This document shows positions 33,399 to 42,184 of a stretch of DNA of 64,000 nt, in pieces; the first letter of the stretch is position 1; the number at the start of each line of letters is the position of its first letter. The translations under genes were made by a program, and so were the position numbers. The DNA is from Gammaproteobacteria bacterium. Its GTDB lineage: Bacteria > Gemmatimonadota > Gemmatimonadetes > Longimicrobiales > Gaopeijiaceae. Under the pieces are notes generated by a model. That model did not search any database and was not told the origin of the DNA. It was given only the letters and a program-made list of their open reading frames with translations. The stretch covers positions 1 to 64,000 of the forward strand of contig JAPPJO010000161.1 in assembly GCA_028820325.1 (NCBI GenBank), read 5' to 3'.

Positions 33399-36300
33399 TT
33401 ACCCCCCGCGCCGCCGCACCGGCATCGTCACCGCCTCGCCCGGGTCGGGGCGGATCCCCTGCTCGTCAAGCCGGCGGTAGAGCGCCGGCATCTCGTCCGT
33501 CACGATCTCGTTCAGGCGTTCGATGAGCGGCGGCACCTTCTCCCAGGCCTGGTCGAGTTGCCAGAGCTGGTCGGCGGTGGGTCGCGTGCTGGACGACTCG
33601 ATGGCGCCCGCGCCCCGCGCTCCCGCGGCCGCCTGGTTGATGTCGCGGCCGAGTTCACGCGCCTCTTCGAGCAGGGCGCTCACTTCATCGCTCAGGTCTT
33701 CCGGCGCCTCTTGCTGCTCCCGCAGGAGCGCGCTGACCTCCATGAGCTGAGTGGTGACGCGCTGGACGGCCTGCCCGGCCTCGTAAACGGGACCCGCGAG
33801 GTCATAGGCGCTCAGCAGCGCGGCCTGTCGCGCCTCAAGGTCGGCTCGGCTCATCTCGACCCGCGGATCCAGGCGCACCGCCACCTGCTTTTCCTGTGTC
33901 ACGCCGGCGGCCTCCAGCCGCACCGTGTAGGTGCCGGGGAGCACCCGCGGACCGCGCGCCTGTCCACCCCCGAAGCCTCCGCCGAACTGCTGGGGCGGAC
34001 CCGATGGCGTGTAGGGAGGCTCGATTCGCAGATCCCACCGCACCTGCCGGATGCCCGCGGCACCCGGCCCGGTGAGCTCGCGCACCACCTCGCCGCCTTC
34101 GTCGAGGATGGTGATCTTCGGCTCGCCGGGGGCGCCAGAGGAGCCATCGTCCGCGCCATCGCCGTTTTCCCCCGAGGACGCGGCAACCTGCGCTGCCGCC
34201 GCAATGTCCTCACCGAGGTAGTACCGAATCAACGCCCCGGCCGCCGGGTTGGGCGACACGTACACCCCCGGCGTCCAGCCCTGTGGCGTGTAGGGGTTGT
34301 ACGAGGTGGCGCGCCGCACCGGGAAGAGGTGGACGTTCGCCGCCAACACCTCGGCAGTAAGACCCTCCAGCGGCGCGATGTCCTCCATGATGTAGATGCC
34401 GCGCCCGTGCGTACCCAGCACGAGATCGTTCTCGCGCGAGTGGATCTTGATGTCGTCGACCGGAACCGCGGGCAGCCCGTTGTCGAGGGCCACCCACTGT
34501 TCCCCGCCGTCGACCGAGAAGGACACTCCGAGCTCGTGGCCCACGAAGAGCAGGCCGGCCGTGCGATGGTGTTCGGCAATGACATTGACGGAGGTCGCCG
34601 GCAGCCCGTCGACGATGCGCCGCCAGCTCTCCCCGTAATCGGTGCTCACGTAGACGTGGGCCGCGAAGTCGTTGTTGCGGTGGCCGTCGAAGGTGGCGTA
34701 GACGGTGCCCTGATCGTGCGCCGACGCCACCACCCGGCTCACGTAGGTGCGCTCGGGCAGCCCGGGGATGTTGCCGGTCACGTCCGCCCAGGAGCCGCCT
34801 CCGTCGCGCGTTGCGTGCACCCTGCCGTCGTCGCTGCCCACGTAGAGCAACTCGGCGTCGAACGGCGACTCCGAGATCGTCTCCAGATTGCCGTAGGAGG
34901 CCTGTCCATCGTTGGCCGACATCTGCGGCTCCGAGCCGAGGACGCCCATGATCTCCAGTTCCGTGCGGTCCATGGCGTGGGTGAGGTCGGGGCTGATCTC
35001 CTCCCAGGTCATCCCCAGATCGCGCGAGCGGAAGAGCACGTTGCTCCCCACGTAGACGGTGTTCTCGTCGTGCTGGGAGAGGAGCACCGGGGTGTCCCAG
35101 TTCCAGCGCAGCTCCCGGTCCTCGTCATCTCCCGATGGCCGACCCACCGGCCGCATGCGGGTGCGCTCCATGGTCACCAGGTCGACGCGCATGAGGTTGC
35201 CGCCCTGCGACTCGGAGAACATCACGCGCGGGTTGGTCGGGTGCATGACCGTATAGAAGCCGTCGCCGCCCCCGACGTTGTACCAGTCGCGGGTGCGAAT
35301 GCCCTGGTTGGACCAGGTGTCGCTCGGACCGCACCAGGAGCCGTTGTCCTGGAGTCCGCCGCACACATGGTAGGGATCGCGCATGTCCACGCCGATCTCG
35401 TAGAACTGGGCCAGGGACAGATTGGTCAGCTGGCGCCAGGTGTCGGAACGGTCCCAGCTGATCGACACGCCGCCGTCGCCGCCCAGAATGATGTGGTCGG
35501 AGTTCGCAGGATTGATCCACATGGCGTGGTGGTCGGGGTGGACTTCGGACGCGGCGTCGGGGGTGAAGTTGTTGCCCCCGTCGAGCGACTTGAAGAGGCT
35601 CGACCCGGCGGTGTAGATGCGCTCCGGGTCGGTGGGATCCACCCAGATCTGGCTGTAATACATGGGACGGTTGTTGGTCGTGCTGATCTGTTCCCACGTC
35701 TCGCCCCGGTCGGTGGAGCGGTACACGCCGTTCTGCGACGAGCCGCCTCCACCCCCGCCGAATCCCTGCCCGGGCGTGCGCTTGTCGGCTTCCACGATGG
35801 CGAACACCAGGTTGCCGTCACCCCGGAAGATGTCCAGCCCGATGCGTCCCATGTCGCCATCAGGCAGCCCCTCTGTGAGCTCCACCCAGGTAGCCCCGCC
35901 GTCGGTGGTGCGATGGATGCCGCTCCCGGGTCCGCCCCCGTTGAAGCCCCACCCGGTGCGCCGGCGCTGATACATCGCGGCGAACAGGGTCTCGGGGTCG
36001 GTCGGGTCCATCGCCAGGTCGATGGCGCCCGTGTCCTCGTCCACGAAGAGCACCAGCTCCCAACTCTCCCCGCCATCGGTGGTCTTGTAGATGCCCCGCT
36101 CCGGGTTGGCGCCCCACAGCCGCCCGACCGCCGCCACGTACACGATGTTCGGGTCGCGCGGGTGGACGCGGATGCGGGAGATGTGGTGGGTCTCCTCGAG
36201 CCCCATGTGCCGCCAGGAACGCCCGGCATCGGTGGACCTGTAGACGCCGTTCCCCCACGGCGAGCTCTGGCGGTTCTGTGGCTCGCCGCTCCCCACCCAC

Positions 36301-36644
36301 ACCACGTTGGGGTTGGAGGGCGCGACCGTCACGTCGCCGACCGACTGGGTCGGCTGGTCTTCGAACACCGACTCGAAGGTGGTGCCGTGGTTGACCGTCT
36401 TCCACACCCCGCCGGTCGCGGTGCCCACGTAGAAGGTGGCGGGGTCGGACTCCACCACGGCCAGGTCCGAGACCCGCCCGCCCATGATGGTCGGACCGAT
36501 GTTTCGCCACTCAAGGCTGGCGACCGCGGCCTCGATCCTCGCCGCATCCGTCTGCGCCGCGGCATCCGCGGGCCAGACCGGGACCAGCAAGGCAGCCACA
36601 GCCGCCCAGGTGAACACCGCACGCCGCCAGTCAATCGAGTTCAT
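33399..36644 (-). CDS. Secreted sortilin/BNR-repeat protein
   Basis: 1081 residues with a signal peptide (FTWAAVAALLVPVWPADAAAQ). The ATG follows GGAGGAGAAG. Residues ~45-740 form a beta-propeller of Asp-box repeats: GVWKTVNHGTTFESV, GVYRSTDAGRSWR, GIYKTTDGGESWE, GIHRTTDGGATWVEL, GVYRSTDRGETWE, HVYVSTDYGESWRRI. This is the VPS10/sortilin or sialidase-like BNR type. A Gly-rich beta domain (~850-900) and a helical C-terminal part follow. Sialidase catalytic residues are not evident, so binding or a structural role is more likely than hydrolysis. It is convergent with the lipid operon. Confidence 0.85.
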   Translation of the reverse strand: MNSIDWRRAVFTWAAVAALLVPVWPADAAAQTDAARIEAAVASLEWRNIGPTIMGGRVSDLAVVESDPATFYVGTATGGVWKTVNHGTTFESVFEDQPTQSVGDVTVAPSNPNVVWVGSGEPQNRQSSPWGNGVYRSTDAGRSWRHMGLEETHHISRIRVHPRDPNIVYVAAVGRLWGANPERGIYKTTDGGESWELVLFVDEDTGAIDLAMDPTDPETLFAAMYQRRRTGWGFNGGGPGSGIHRTTDGGATWVELTEGLPDGDMGRIGLDIFRGDGNLVFAIVEADKRTPGQGFGGGGGGSSQNGVYRSTDRGETWEQISTTNNRPMYYSQIWVDPTDPERIYTAGSSLFKSLDGGNNFTPDAASEVHPDHHAMWINPANSDHIILGGDGGVSISWDRSDTWRQLTNLSLAQFYEIGVDMRDPYHVCGGLQDNGSWCGPSDTWSNQGIRTRDWYNVGGGDGFYTVMHPTNPRVMFSESQGGNLMRVDLVTMERTRMRPVGRPSGDDEDRELRWNWDTPVLLSQHDENTVYVGSNVLFRSRDLGMTWEEISPDLTHAMDRTELEIMGVLGSEPQMSANDGQASYGNLETISESPFDAELLYVGSDDGRVHATRDGGGSWADVTGNIPGLPERTYVSRVVASAHDQGTVYATFDGHRNNDFAAHVYVSTDYGESWRRIVDGLPATSVNVIAEHHRTAGLLFVGHELGVSFSVDGGEQWVALDNGLPAVPVDDIKIHSRENDLVLGTHGRGIYIMEDIAPLEGLTAEVLAANVHLFPVRRATSYNPYTPQGWTPGVYVSPNPAAGALIRYYLGEDIAAAAQVAASSGENGDGADDGSSGAPGEPKITILDEGGEVVRELTGPGAAGIRQVRWDLRIEPPYTPSGPPQQFGGGFGGGQARGPRVLPGTYTVRLEAAGVTQEKQVAVRLDPRVEMSRADLEARQAALLSAYDLAGPVYEAGQAVQRVTTQLMEVSALLREQQEAPEDLSDEVSALLEEARELGRDINQAAAGARGAGAIESSSTRPTADQLWQLDQAWEKVPPLIERLNEIVTDEMPALYRRLDEQGIRPDPGEAVTMPVRRRGG

Positions 36645-36923
36645 TGTCGTCTTCTCCTCCGGAACAGATCTCGCTCGAACTGACATTCTACGCCCCGTCC
36701 GGCCGCAACGGGAGCCTGTCCGGCGCGCGTGAATCGGCCCGGACGCCGCGGACGTCGAGGTCGGGCCTCCGGAGCCCGTGTCCGCACGGGAATCCACCGT
36801 TGTCCGCGTAGGACGGCACGCACTACACTGTATCCTGCCAGGGACGCGGACATGCCATCGCGCCTCTCCGAACGCTCCCAGGCCTTGAAGCCCGCTCCGC
36901 AGTATCTCGAGGAGGATGCCCCG
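36645..36923. promoter_or_regulatory. Divergent intergenic region between BNR protein and serine hydrolase
   Basis: 279 bases between two oppositely directed secreted-protein genes must hold both promoters. The stretch around 36820-36835 (CACTACACTGTATCCTG) is the least G+C-rich and could be a -10 region for the plus-strand gene. No clear dyad or -35 element was found. Confidence 0.3.
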
Positions 36924-38402
36924 ATGAGACACCACCGAATCCGCCAACACGCCGGCGTGGCCACCCTGGCGCTTCTGCTTTCGGCGCCTCCAGCCGAAGC
37001 CCAGCAGTCGCTCGCCGACGACGCCGAGGTCGCGTCGGCCCTCCATCTCCTGGACATCTGGATGGACGCCGCGCAGGCCTACGGGGGCATCCCCGGAGCT
37101 TCGCTCTCCGTGGTCCACGACCAGGAGCTGGTGTGGGCGAAGGGATACGGATTCGCGCACATCGAAAGCGGGGAACCGGCGACTCCATCGACCATGTATT
37201 CGATCTGCTCCATCTCCAAGCTCTTCACGGCCGTCGGCGTGATGCAGCTGCGCGACCAGGGCAAGCTGGCGCTGAACGATCCCGTGGCGAACCACCTTGA
37301 CTGGTTCAACATCCAGGACAAGTACCCGAAGGCGGGCCCGGTCGACATCGAGGGCCTGCTCACGCACAGCTCAGGCCTGCCGCGCGAGGCCGGGGTGCCC
37401 TACTGGACCGGCCCCGACTACCCCTTCCCGACCCACGAGAAGATCGTCGAGACGCTGCCCACGCAGACGATGCTCTACCCTCCTCGGACGTACTTCCAGT
37501 ACTCGAATCTGGCCCTGACCCTGGCGGGCGAGATCGTGGCGGAGGCGTCGGGACAGAGCTACGACGACTACGTGCGCGCGCACATCCTGGATCCGCTGGG
37601 GATGACGAGCACCTTCACCGACCTGGAAGACCGCTTCCGCGGCAACCGCCTGGCGACCGGCTACACGGCGCGCGGCCGCGACGGCAAGCGCCATGTGATT
37701 CCCGACTACTGGGTGCGCGGCATCAGCGCCGCGGCGGGCTTCATTTCGACGGTGGAGGATCTCGGCCGCTTCGCTTCGTGGCAGTTCCGGGTGCTCGAGG
37801 GGGGTGATGCCCTGCTCGACCGCAACACGCTGCGCGAGATGCACCGCGTGCACTGGTCCGAGCCCGACGGCAACACCACCTACGGGCTGGGCTTCTCGGT
37901 GTGGAAGTCCGACGACGACACCTTCGTGGGCCATGGCGGATCGTGCCCCGGATACCGCAGCCACCTGCTGCTGCGGCCGCAGGACAAGGTGGCCACGGCC
38001 TTCATGACCAACGGTCAGGGCGTGAACTCCCGCCAGTTCGCGCAGACCGCGTTCGACATCGTCGCGCCCGCCCTCCAACGCGCGGAAAAGCGGTCGGCCG
38101 AGGATGGCCCGGCTGTCGACGCGGTGCAGGAAGATCTGCAGCGCTTCACCGGCACCTATCAGCGGCCCCTCGGCGGCGAGAGCGCGGTCCTGATGTGGGA
38201 CGGCTCCGTGCAGGTGCTGTCGCTCCCCACCAACAACCCGCTCAGCTCCCTCACCCGGCTTCGTCACGTCGAGGACGGCACCTTCCGGCGCGTGCGCGAC
38301 AACGGCGACCTGGGCGAGGAGTTCATCTTCGAGGAGATGCCCGACGGAAGCATGCGCATGTGGCGCAACGACAACTACAGCGTGCGCCCCGCGGGGATGT
38401 GA
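36924..38402 (+). CDS. Exported serine beta-lactamase-like hydrolase
   Basis: 492 residues. GAGGAGG eight bases before the ATG and a signal peptide (ATLALLLSAPPAEAQQ) set the start. Class C beta-lactamase/DD-peptidase motifs are complete: S96-ISK99 in CSISKLF, Y193-SN in FQYSNLALTLAG, and HGGSCPG near the C-terminal end of the fold. The final ~100 residues form a separate beta domain. Many proteins of this family are esterases or peptidases, not antibiotic-resistance enzymes. The stop overlaps the start of the M28 peptidase (GTGA), pointing to a joint peptide or ester-cleaving function. Confidence 0.88.
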   Translation: MRHHRIRQHAGVATLALLLSAPPAEAQQSLADDAEVASALHLLDIWMDAAQAYGGIPGASLSVVHDQELVWAKGYGFAHIESGEPATPSTMYSICSISKLFTAVGVMQLRDQGKLALNDPVANHLDWFNIQDKYPKAGPVDIEGLLTHSSGLPREAGVPYWTGPDYPFPTHEKIVETLPTQTMLYPPRTYFQYSNLALTLAGEIVAEASGQSYDDYVRAHILDPLGMTSTFTDLEDRFRGNRLATGYTARGRDGKRHVIPDYWVRGISAAAGFISTVEDLGRFASWQFRVLEGGDALLDRNTLREMHRVHWSEPDGNTTYGLGFSVWKSDDDTFVGHGGSCPGYRSHLLLRPQDKVATAFMTNGQGVNSRQFAQTAFDIVAPALQRAEKRSAEDGPAVDAVQEDLQRFTGTYQRPLGGESAVLMWDGSVQVLSLPTNNPLSSLTRLRHVEDGTFRRVRDNGDLGEEFIFEEMPDGSMRMWRNDNYSVRPAGM

Positions 38403-40054
38403 GCGTGAGCCTGCGTACGATGGGTCAGGCCGGTCGCAAGCCGACTTCGGCGAAAATCGGCCCGGCGCTGACTCGGATCCCGAAGTCTGCGTTGCTGCTG
38501 GCGCTGCTGGCCATCCCGGCGCCCGCGGCAACCCAGAATGCCCCACCCGCCGACCCCGCCGCCGCCTTCCCGGTCGACCGGGCGACGATCGCGCGCATCC
38601 GCGAGGAAGGCCTCAAGCGCTCGCAACTGCCGGGCACCCTCTCCTACATGACCGACGTGCTCGGCGGCCGCCTGACCAACTCGGACGCCATGGACCGGGC
38701 GCAGCGCTGGGTAGTCGGCGAGATGGAGCGCATCGGCCTCGTCAACGTCGCCCGCGAGCCCTTCATGCCCTACGGGGTCAGCTGGGACAACGAGTACGTG
38801 TCGGTCCACATGACCGCGCCCGCCTACCAGCCCCTGGTGGCCTACCCCATCGCCCACACGCCGGGCACGGACGGCAGGCTCGAGCTGGACGTCGTCATCG
38901 CCGACGTGCGCACCTGGACCGGCCTGGCCCCGCTTCGGGGGACGCTGCGCGGACGCGCCGTGCTCTCCACCCCGCCCCCCGCCATCGACCTGACCCGCTT
39001 CGCGACCGGCACCCCGCGCCGCACCGACGAGGAGATGCGCGCGCTCGCCGAGGCCGTGATCCCGCCTGCACCGGCCCCGGACGACTACTTCTCCGGCCTC
39101 TACCCCGATGCCCCGGCCAACCTCGACATCCTGACCGCGGCCGAGCGGCTCGCCTTCTACGTGGAGGAGGGGGTCGCGCTGGTGCTCGAGTCCAACAGCG
39201 GCTGGCCCGGGGCGGTGCGCGGCTTCGCCCGCCCCGGCGCCCGCGTGGACCGCTGGTCGCTCGAAGAAACCCTGTCCTCCGTGCCGGTCGTGGCGGTCAC
39301 CCCGGAGCACTACAACCGCATGTACCGCATCCTGCGGCGCGGCATCCCGGTGACCATGGAGGCGGAGGTGCGCAACCGCCACGGGGACGAGGTCACGGAG
39401 GCAAGCAACGTGGTGGGCGAGATCCCCGGCACCGACCTCGCGCACGAGGTGGTCATGCTGGGAGCCCACTTCGACACCTGGCACGCGAGTCCCAACGCGA
39501 GCGACAACACCTCCGGGGTGGCGGTGATGCTCGAGGCCGCGCGCATCCTGAACGCCATCGGCGCGCGGCCGCGACGCACCATCCGGGTGGCGCTCTGGTC
39601 CGGCGAGGAGCAGGGGCTGTTCGGCTCCAGCGAGTACGTGCGCCAGCATTTCGGGAGTCCGGCGTCCGGCACCACCCGCGAGTACGAGAACTTCTCGGTC
39701 TACTTCAACCAGGACTACGGCCCGGGCCAGTACCGGGGGGTCTGGCTGCAGGAGAACGAGCACGTGCGCCCCATCTTCGAAGCCTGGATGGAGCCGCTGC
39801 GCGACATGGGCATGACGACTCTCTCGACCCAGGGCGTAGGCAGCACCGACCACGTCCCCTTCGACCGCGCCGGCCTGCCCGCATTCCAGTTCCTGCAGGC
39901 GCGCGTGGGCGGCACGGGAGGCCACACCAACCTCGACTTCTACGACACCCTCCCCATCGACGACCTGATGAAGAACGCCGTCATCATGGCTTCCTTCGTC
40001 TATCACGCCGCGATCGCGGACGCCCGCATTCCGCGAAAGGGGGTGGGGCGGTGA
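38399..40054 (+). CDS. Exported M28-family zinc metallopeptidase
   Basis: 551 residues from a GTG coupled to the previous stop; an in-frame ATG at 38420 is an alternative. An N-terminal hydrophobic stretch (SALLLALLAIPAPAAT) suggests export. Metal ligands of M28 are visible: H357-F-D359 in GAHFDTWHA, Asp in NASDNTSGV, the Glu pair in SGEEQGLFGS, Asp in FNQDYGPG and His in GTGGHTNLD. A PA-like insert lies between the N-terminus and the catalytic domain. Such enzymes remove N-terminal amino acids or cleave dipeptides outside the cytoplasm. Confidence 0.88.
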   Translation: MSVSLRTMGQAGRKPTSAKIGPALTRIPKSALLLALLAIPAPAATQNAPPADPAAAFPVDRATIARIREEGLKRSQLPGTLSYMTDVLGGRLTNSDAMDRAQRWVVGEMERIGLVNVAREPFMPYGVSWDNEYVSVHMTAPAYQPLVAYPIAHTPGTDGRLELDVVIADVRTWTGLAPLRGTLRGRAVLSTPPPAIDLTRFATGTPRRTDEEMRALAEAVIPPAPAPDDYFSGLYPDAPANLDILTAAERLAFYVEEGVALVLESNSGWPGAVRGFARPGARVDRWSLEETLSSVPVVAVTPEHYNRMYRILRRGIPVTMEAEVRNRHGDEVTEASNVVGEIPGTDLAHEVVMLGAHFDTWHASPNASDNTSGVAVMLEAARILNAIGARPRRTIRVALWSGEEQGLFGSSEYVRQHFGSPASGTTREYENFSVYFNQDYGPGQYRGVWLQENEHVRPIFEAWMEPLRDMGMTTLSTQGVGSTDHVPFDRAGLPAFQFLQARVGGTGGHTNLDFYDTLPIDDLMKNAVIMASFVYHAAIADARIPRKGVGR

Positions 40055-40067
40055 GGAGGTTCGGACG

Positions 40068-41234
40068 TTAGCCGAGTTCGCCGGGTAGCAGCCCCAGGAA
40101 ACCTGCCAGCGGCAGGACCTCGACTCCGGCGATCGTCTGGGGACGATCTCCCAGAAAGACGACGATCCGGCGTTTGACGCGCGAACTCCGCGCTGCCAGC
40201 GAAGCAAGCCCGCGGAGCATTCGGCGGGTCACGTCCCGGCCCGCCTTCACCTCGATGCCCCACAGCTCGCGTCCCACCTCCAGGACGAAATCCACCTCGG
40301 CGCCGCCCCGCGTCCGGTAGTGGAAGAGCGCCGCCTCGGGCCAGAGCGTGCCGAGTCGCCGATGCAGTTCGGAAGCGACGAGATGTTCCAGAAGGAATCC
40401 GCGCTCGTCGGGCAGGGGCTCGTCCAGAGGGCGCCTGAGCAGTGCATTGCGGACACCGATGTCGAACAGGAACAACTTTCCGTGGCGGACCAGGCTGGAC
40501 CGGTCCGATCCGCTCCATGCCGGAACCCGGAAGGCGACCAGCGTATCTTCGAGAACCTCGACGTAGCGACGGGCGGTCTCGTAGCCCAGGCCAGCATCCT
40601 TGCAAAGCGCGTGCACGTTGAGAATCCGGCCCGACGAGGCCGCAACCAGGTCCAGGAGCCGCGAGAAGCCGCCGAGATTTCGAACCAGGGCTTCGGCCTG
40701 GATCTCCTCCCGCAGATAGACGTCCGCATAGCTCCTGAGGTCCGCGCTCCGGATGCGCTCGTCCGGTTCCGCGTAGATTCCGGGGAGCGTGCCGTGGGCC
40801 AGGGCGCGATTCACATCGAAGCCGGCCCCCAGTTCGCAAGCGAGCAAGGGGTGCATGTGGTGAACGTGAATCCGCCCGGGGAGAAGATTGGCCTGGCCAC
40901 GACGAAGCTTGCGCGCGCTGGATCCCGAGAGCAGGAACCGGAAGCGATCGGGCTGCTCGTCGACGAACACCTGGACGACATCGAGCAACGCCGGCACCCG
41001 CTGGACTTCGTCGATAAACACAGTCCTGTTTCCGGGCGAACAAGCGTGGAGTTCCCGCTCCAGCCGCTCCGGATGGCTCACGTAGTCGCGGAACGCCCGC
41101 GGGCTGGCCAGATTCACCGAGATGTCGGGCCCAAGCGAAGACAGGAGCGTCGACTTCCCTACCTGCCGAGGTCCGAGGATCAGGGCACTCTTCCGGGTGG
41201 AACGAAGTATGGCAGCCAGCAATCTAGGGTACAT
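40068..41234 (-). CDS. AAA ATPase with DUF4143 domain
   Basis: 388 residues. Walker A is LGPRQVGKSTLL and Walker B is RTVFIDEVQRVP. The C-terminal DUF4143 part shows LFLFDIGVRNALL, ERGFLLEHLVASEL and a nuclease-like EVDFVLEVGRELWGIEVKAG. Proteins of this type are common, mobile and poorly understood; links to toxin-antitoxin or defence loci are suspected. It sits convergent to the M28 gene with only 13 bases between, and a GGTAAAA dyad lies just upstream of its ATG. No ribosome site is visible. Confidence 0.87.
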   Translation of the reverse strand: MYPRLLAAILRSTRKSALILGPRQVGKSTLLSSLGPDISVNLASPRAFRDYVSHPERLERELHACSPGNRTVFIDEVQRVPALLDVVQVFVDEQPDRFRFLLSGSSARKLRRGQANLLPGRIHVHHMHPLLACELGAGFDVNRALAHGTLPGIYAEPDERIRSADLRSYADVYLREEIQAEALVRNLGGFSRLLDLVAASSGRILNVHALCKDAGLGYETARRYVEVLEDTLVAFRVPAWSGSDRSSLVRHGKLFLFDIGVRNALLRRPLDEPLPDERGFLLEHLVASELHRRLGTLWPEAALFHYRTRGGAEVDFVLEVGRELWGIEVKAGRDVTRRMLRGLASLAARSSRVKRRIVVFLGDRPQTIAGVEVLPLAGFLGLLPGELG

Positions 41235-41237
41235 GTG

Positions 41238-41260
41238 GGTAAAATAGACTGATTTTTACC
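41238..41260. promoter_or_regulatory. GGTAAAA…TTTTACC inverted repeat upstream of the ATPase
   Basis: Seven-base arms GGTAAAA (41238-41244) and TTTTACC (41254-41260) are separated by nine bases. The right end of the ATPase gene is at 41234, so the dyad occupies its promoter or leader. The region is much more AT-rich than its surroundings. It may be an operator for autoregulation. Confidence 0.45.
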
Positions 41261-41422
41261 TCCAAACAACCGAAACAGGGAGGCTTCAAAGCGGGGTGCG
41301 AGCCAGTTCAAAACTCGATCTTGAAACGATCCGGGCGGACCGGACGACTGGTTGATACCACACAGGCCCGACGCCGCCGACCGCTGAAGCGAACCACCCT
41401 CAAACCTAGTATGTTGGAGGCC

Positions 41423-42094
41423 ATGAATACCTGCCGCACCGTGCTCTTCGTTCTCCTCGCCGCCACCCAGGCCTGCGCGGGCTCCGGTCCGGGCGCGCCC
41501 GCGCCTGCCGCGCGCCCCGACGCCGACCGCGTCGCCCGGCTCGAGGCCATCTACCAGGCGCGTGCCGACAGCCTTCTGCTCAACCCGCACGAGGCCGACG
41601 TGCACTTCATCACCGGGATGATCGGGCACCACGCCCAGGCGCTGGTGATGGCGGGTTTCGCGCCCGACAACGGCGCCAGCCCGGCGGTCCAGGTCCTGTG
41701 CGCGCGCATCATCAACGCCCAGAGCGACGAGATCGACATCATGCAGCGCTGGCTGCGCGACCGAGGCCTTCCGGTGCCCGAGATCCATATCGAGGGCAGC
41801 ACCCTCATGGTCCACGGACCGGAGCACGCCATGAACATGCCGGGGATGATCTCCCCCGAGCAGCTGCGCGAACTGGAGGAAGCCCGCAGAGCGGACTTCG
41901 ACCGGCTCTTCCTCACCTACATGATCGAACACCACGAGGGCGCCGTCACCATGGTGCACGACCTCTTCGCCAGCGACGGCGCGGCCCAGGGCGACTTCAT
42001 CTTCAAGATCGCCTCCGACATCCAGGTCGATCAGGCCACCGAGATCGCCCGCATGGAGCTGATGCTCGAGGAGATGACGACGCCCGGCCCGTGA
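41423..42094 (+). CDS. DUF305 lipoprotein-like protein
   Basis: 223 residues. GGAGG is two bases from this ATG; an in-frame ATG at 41411 has no site. The N-terminus is hydrophobic and ends near TQAC, a slightly irregular lipobox. The DUF305 hallmarks are the paired His motifs: FITGMIGHHAQALVMA and TYMIEHHEGAVTMVHDL, often linked to copper or other metal binding in four-helix ferritin-like folds. The stop is followed by the LVIvd lipoprotein gene 90 bases later, so the three may form one transcript. Confidence 0.83.
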   Translation: MNTCRTVLFVLLAATQACAGSGPGAPAPAARPDADRVARLEAIYQARADSLLLNPHEADVHFITGMIGHHAQALVMAGFAPDNGASPAVQVLCARIINAQSDEIDIMQRWLRDRGLPVPEIHIEGSTLMVHGPEHAMNMPGMISPEQLRELEEARRADFDRLFLTYMIEHHEGAVTMVHDLFASDGAAQGDFIFKIASDIQVDQATEIARMELMLEEMTTPGP

Positions 42095-42184
42095 CCTGGA
42101 CGCGCCGGCCCCGCTCCGACCCACCCGCCTGACCCGACACCCGCCTGTTCTGACGGATACATCCACTCGAGATGAGGAAGTGAC

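Noticed and set aside
32886..36683. Long plus-strand frame antisense to the BNR protein
   Set aside because: Same G+C-driven artefact; the BNR repeats of the minus strand are clear.
36924..38402. Antibiotic-resistance beta-lactamase
   Set aside because: Motifs show only the general serine-hydrolase fold; coupling to an M28 peptidase and a long C-terminal domain suggest esterase or peptidase function.
42091..42132. 13-codon frame from GTGA at the DUF305 stop
   Set aside because: Ends 53 bases before the next gene, so it does not bridge the gap.
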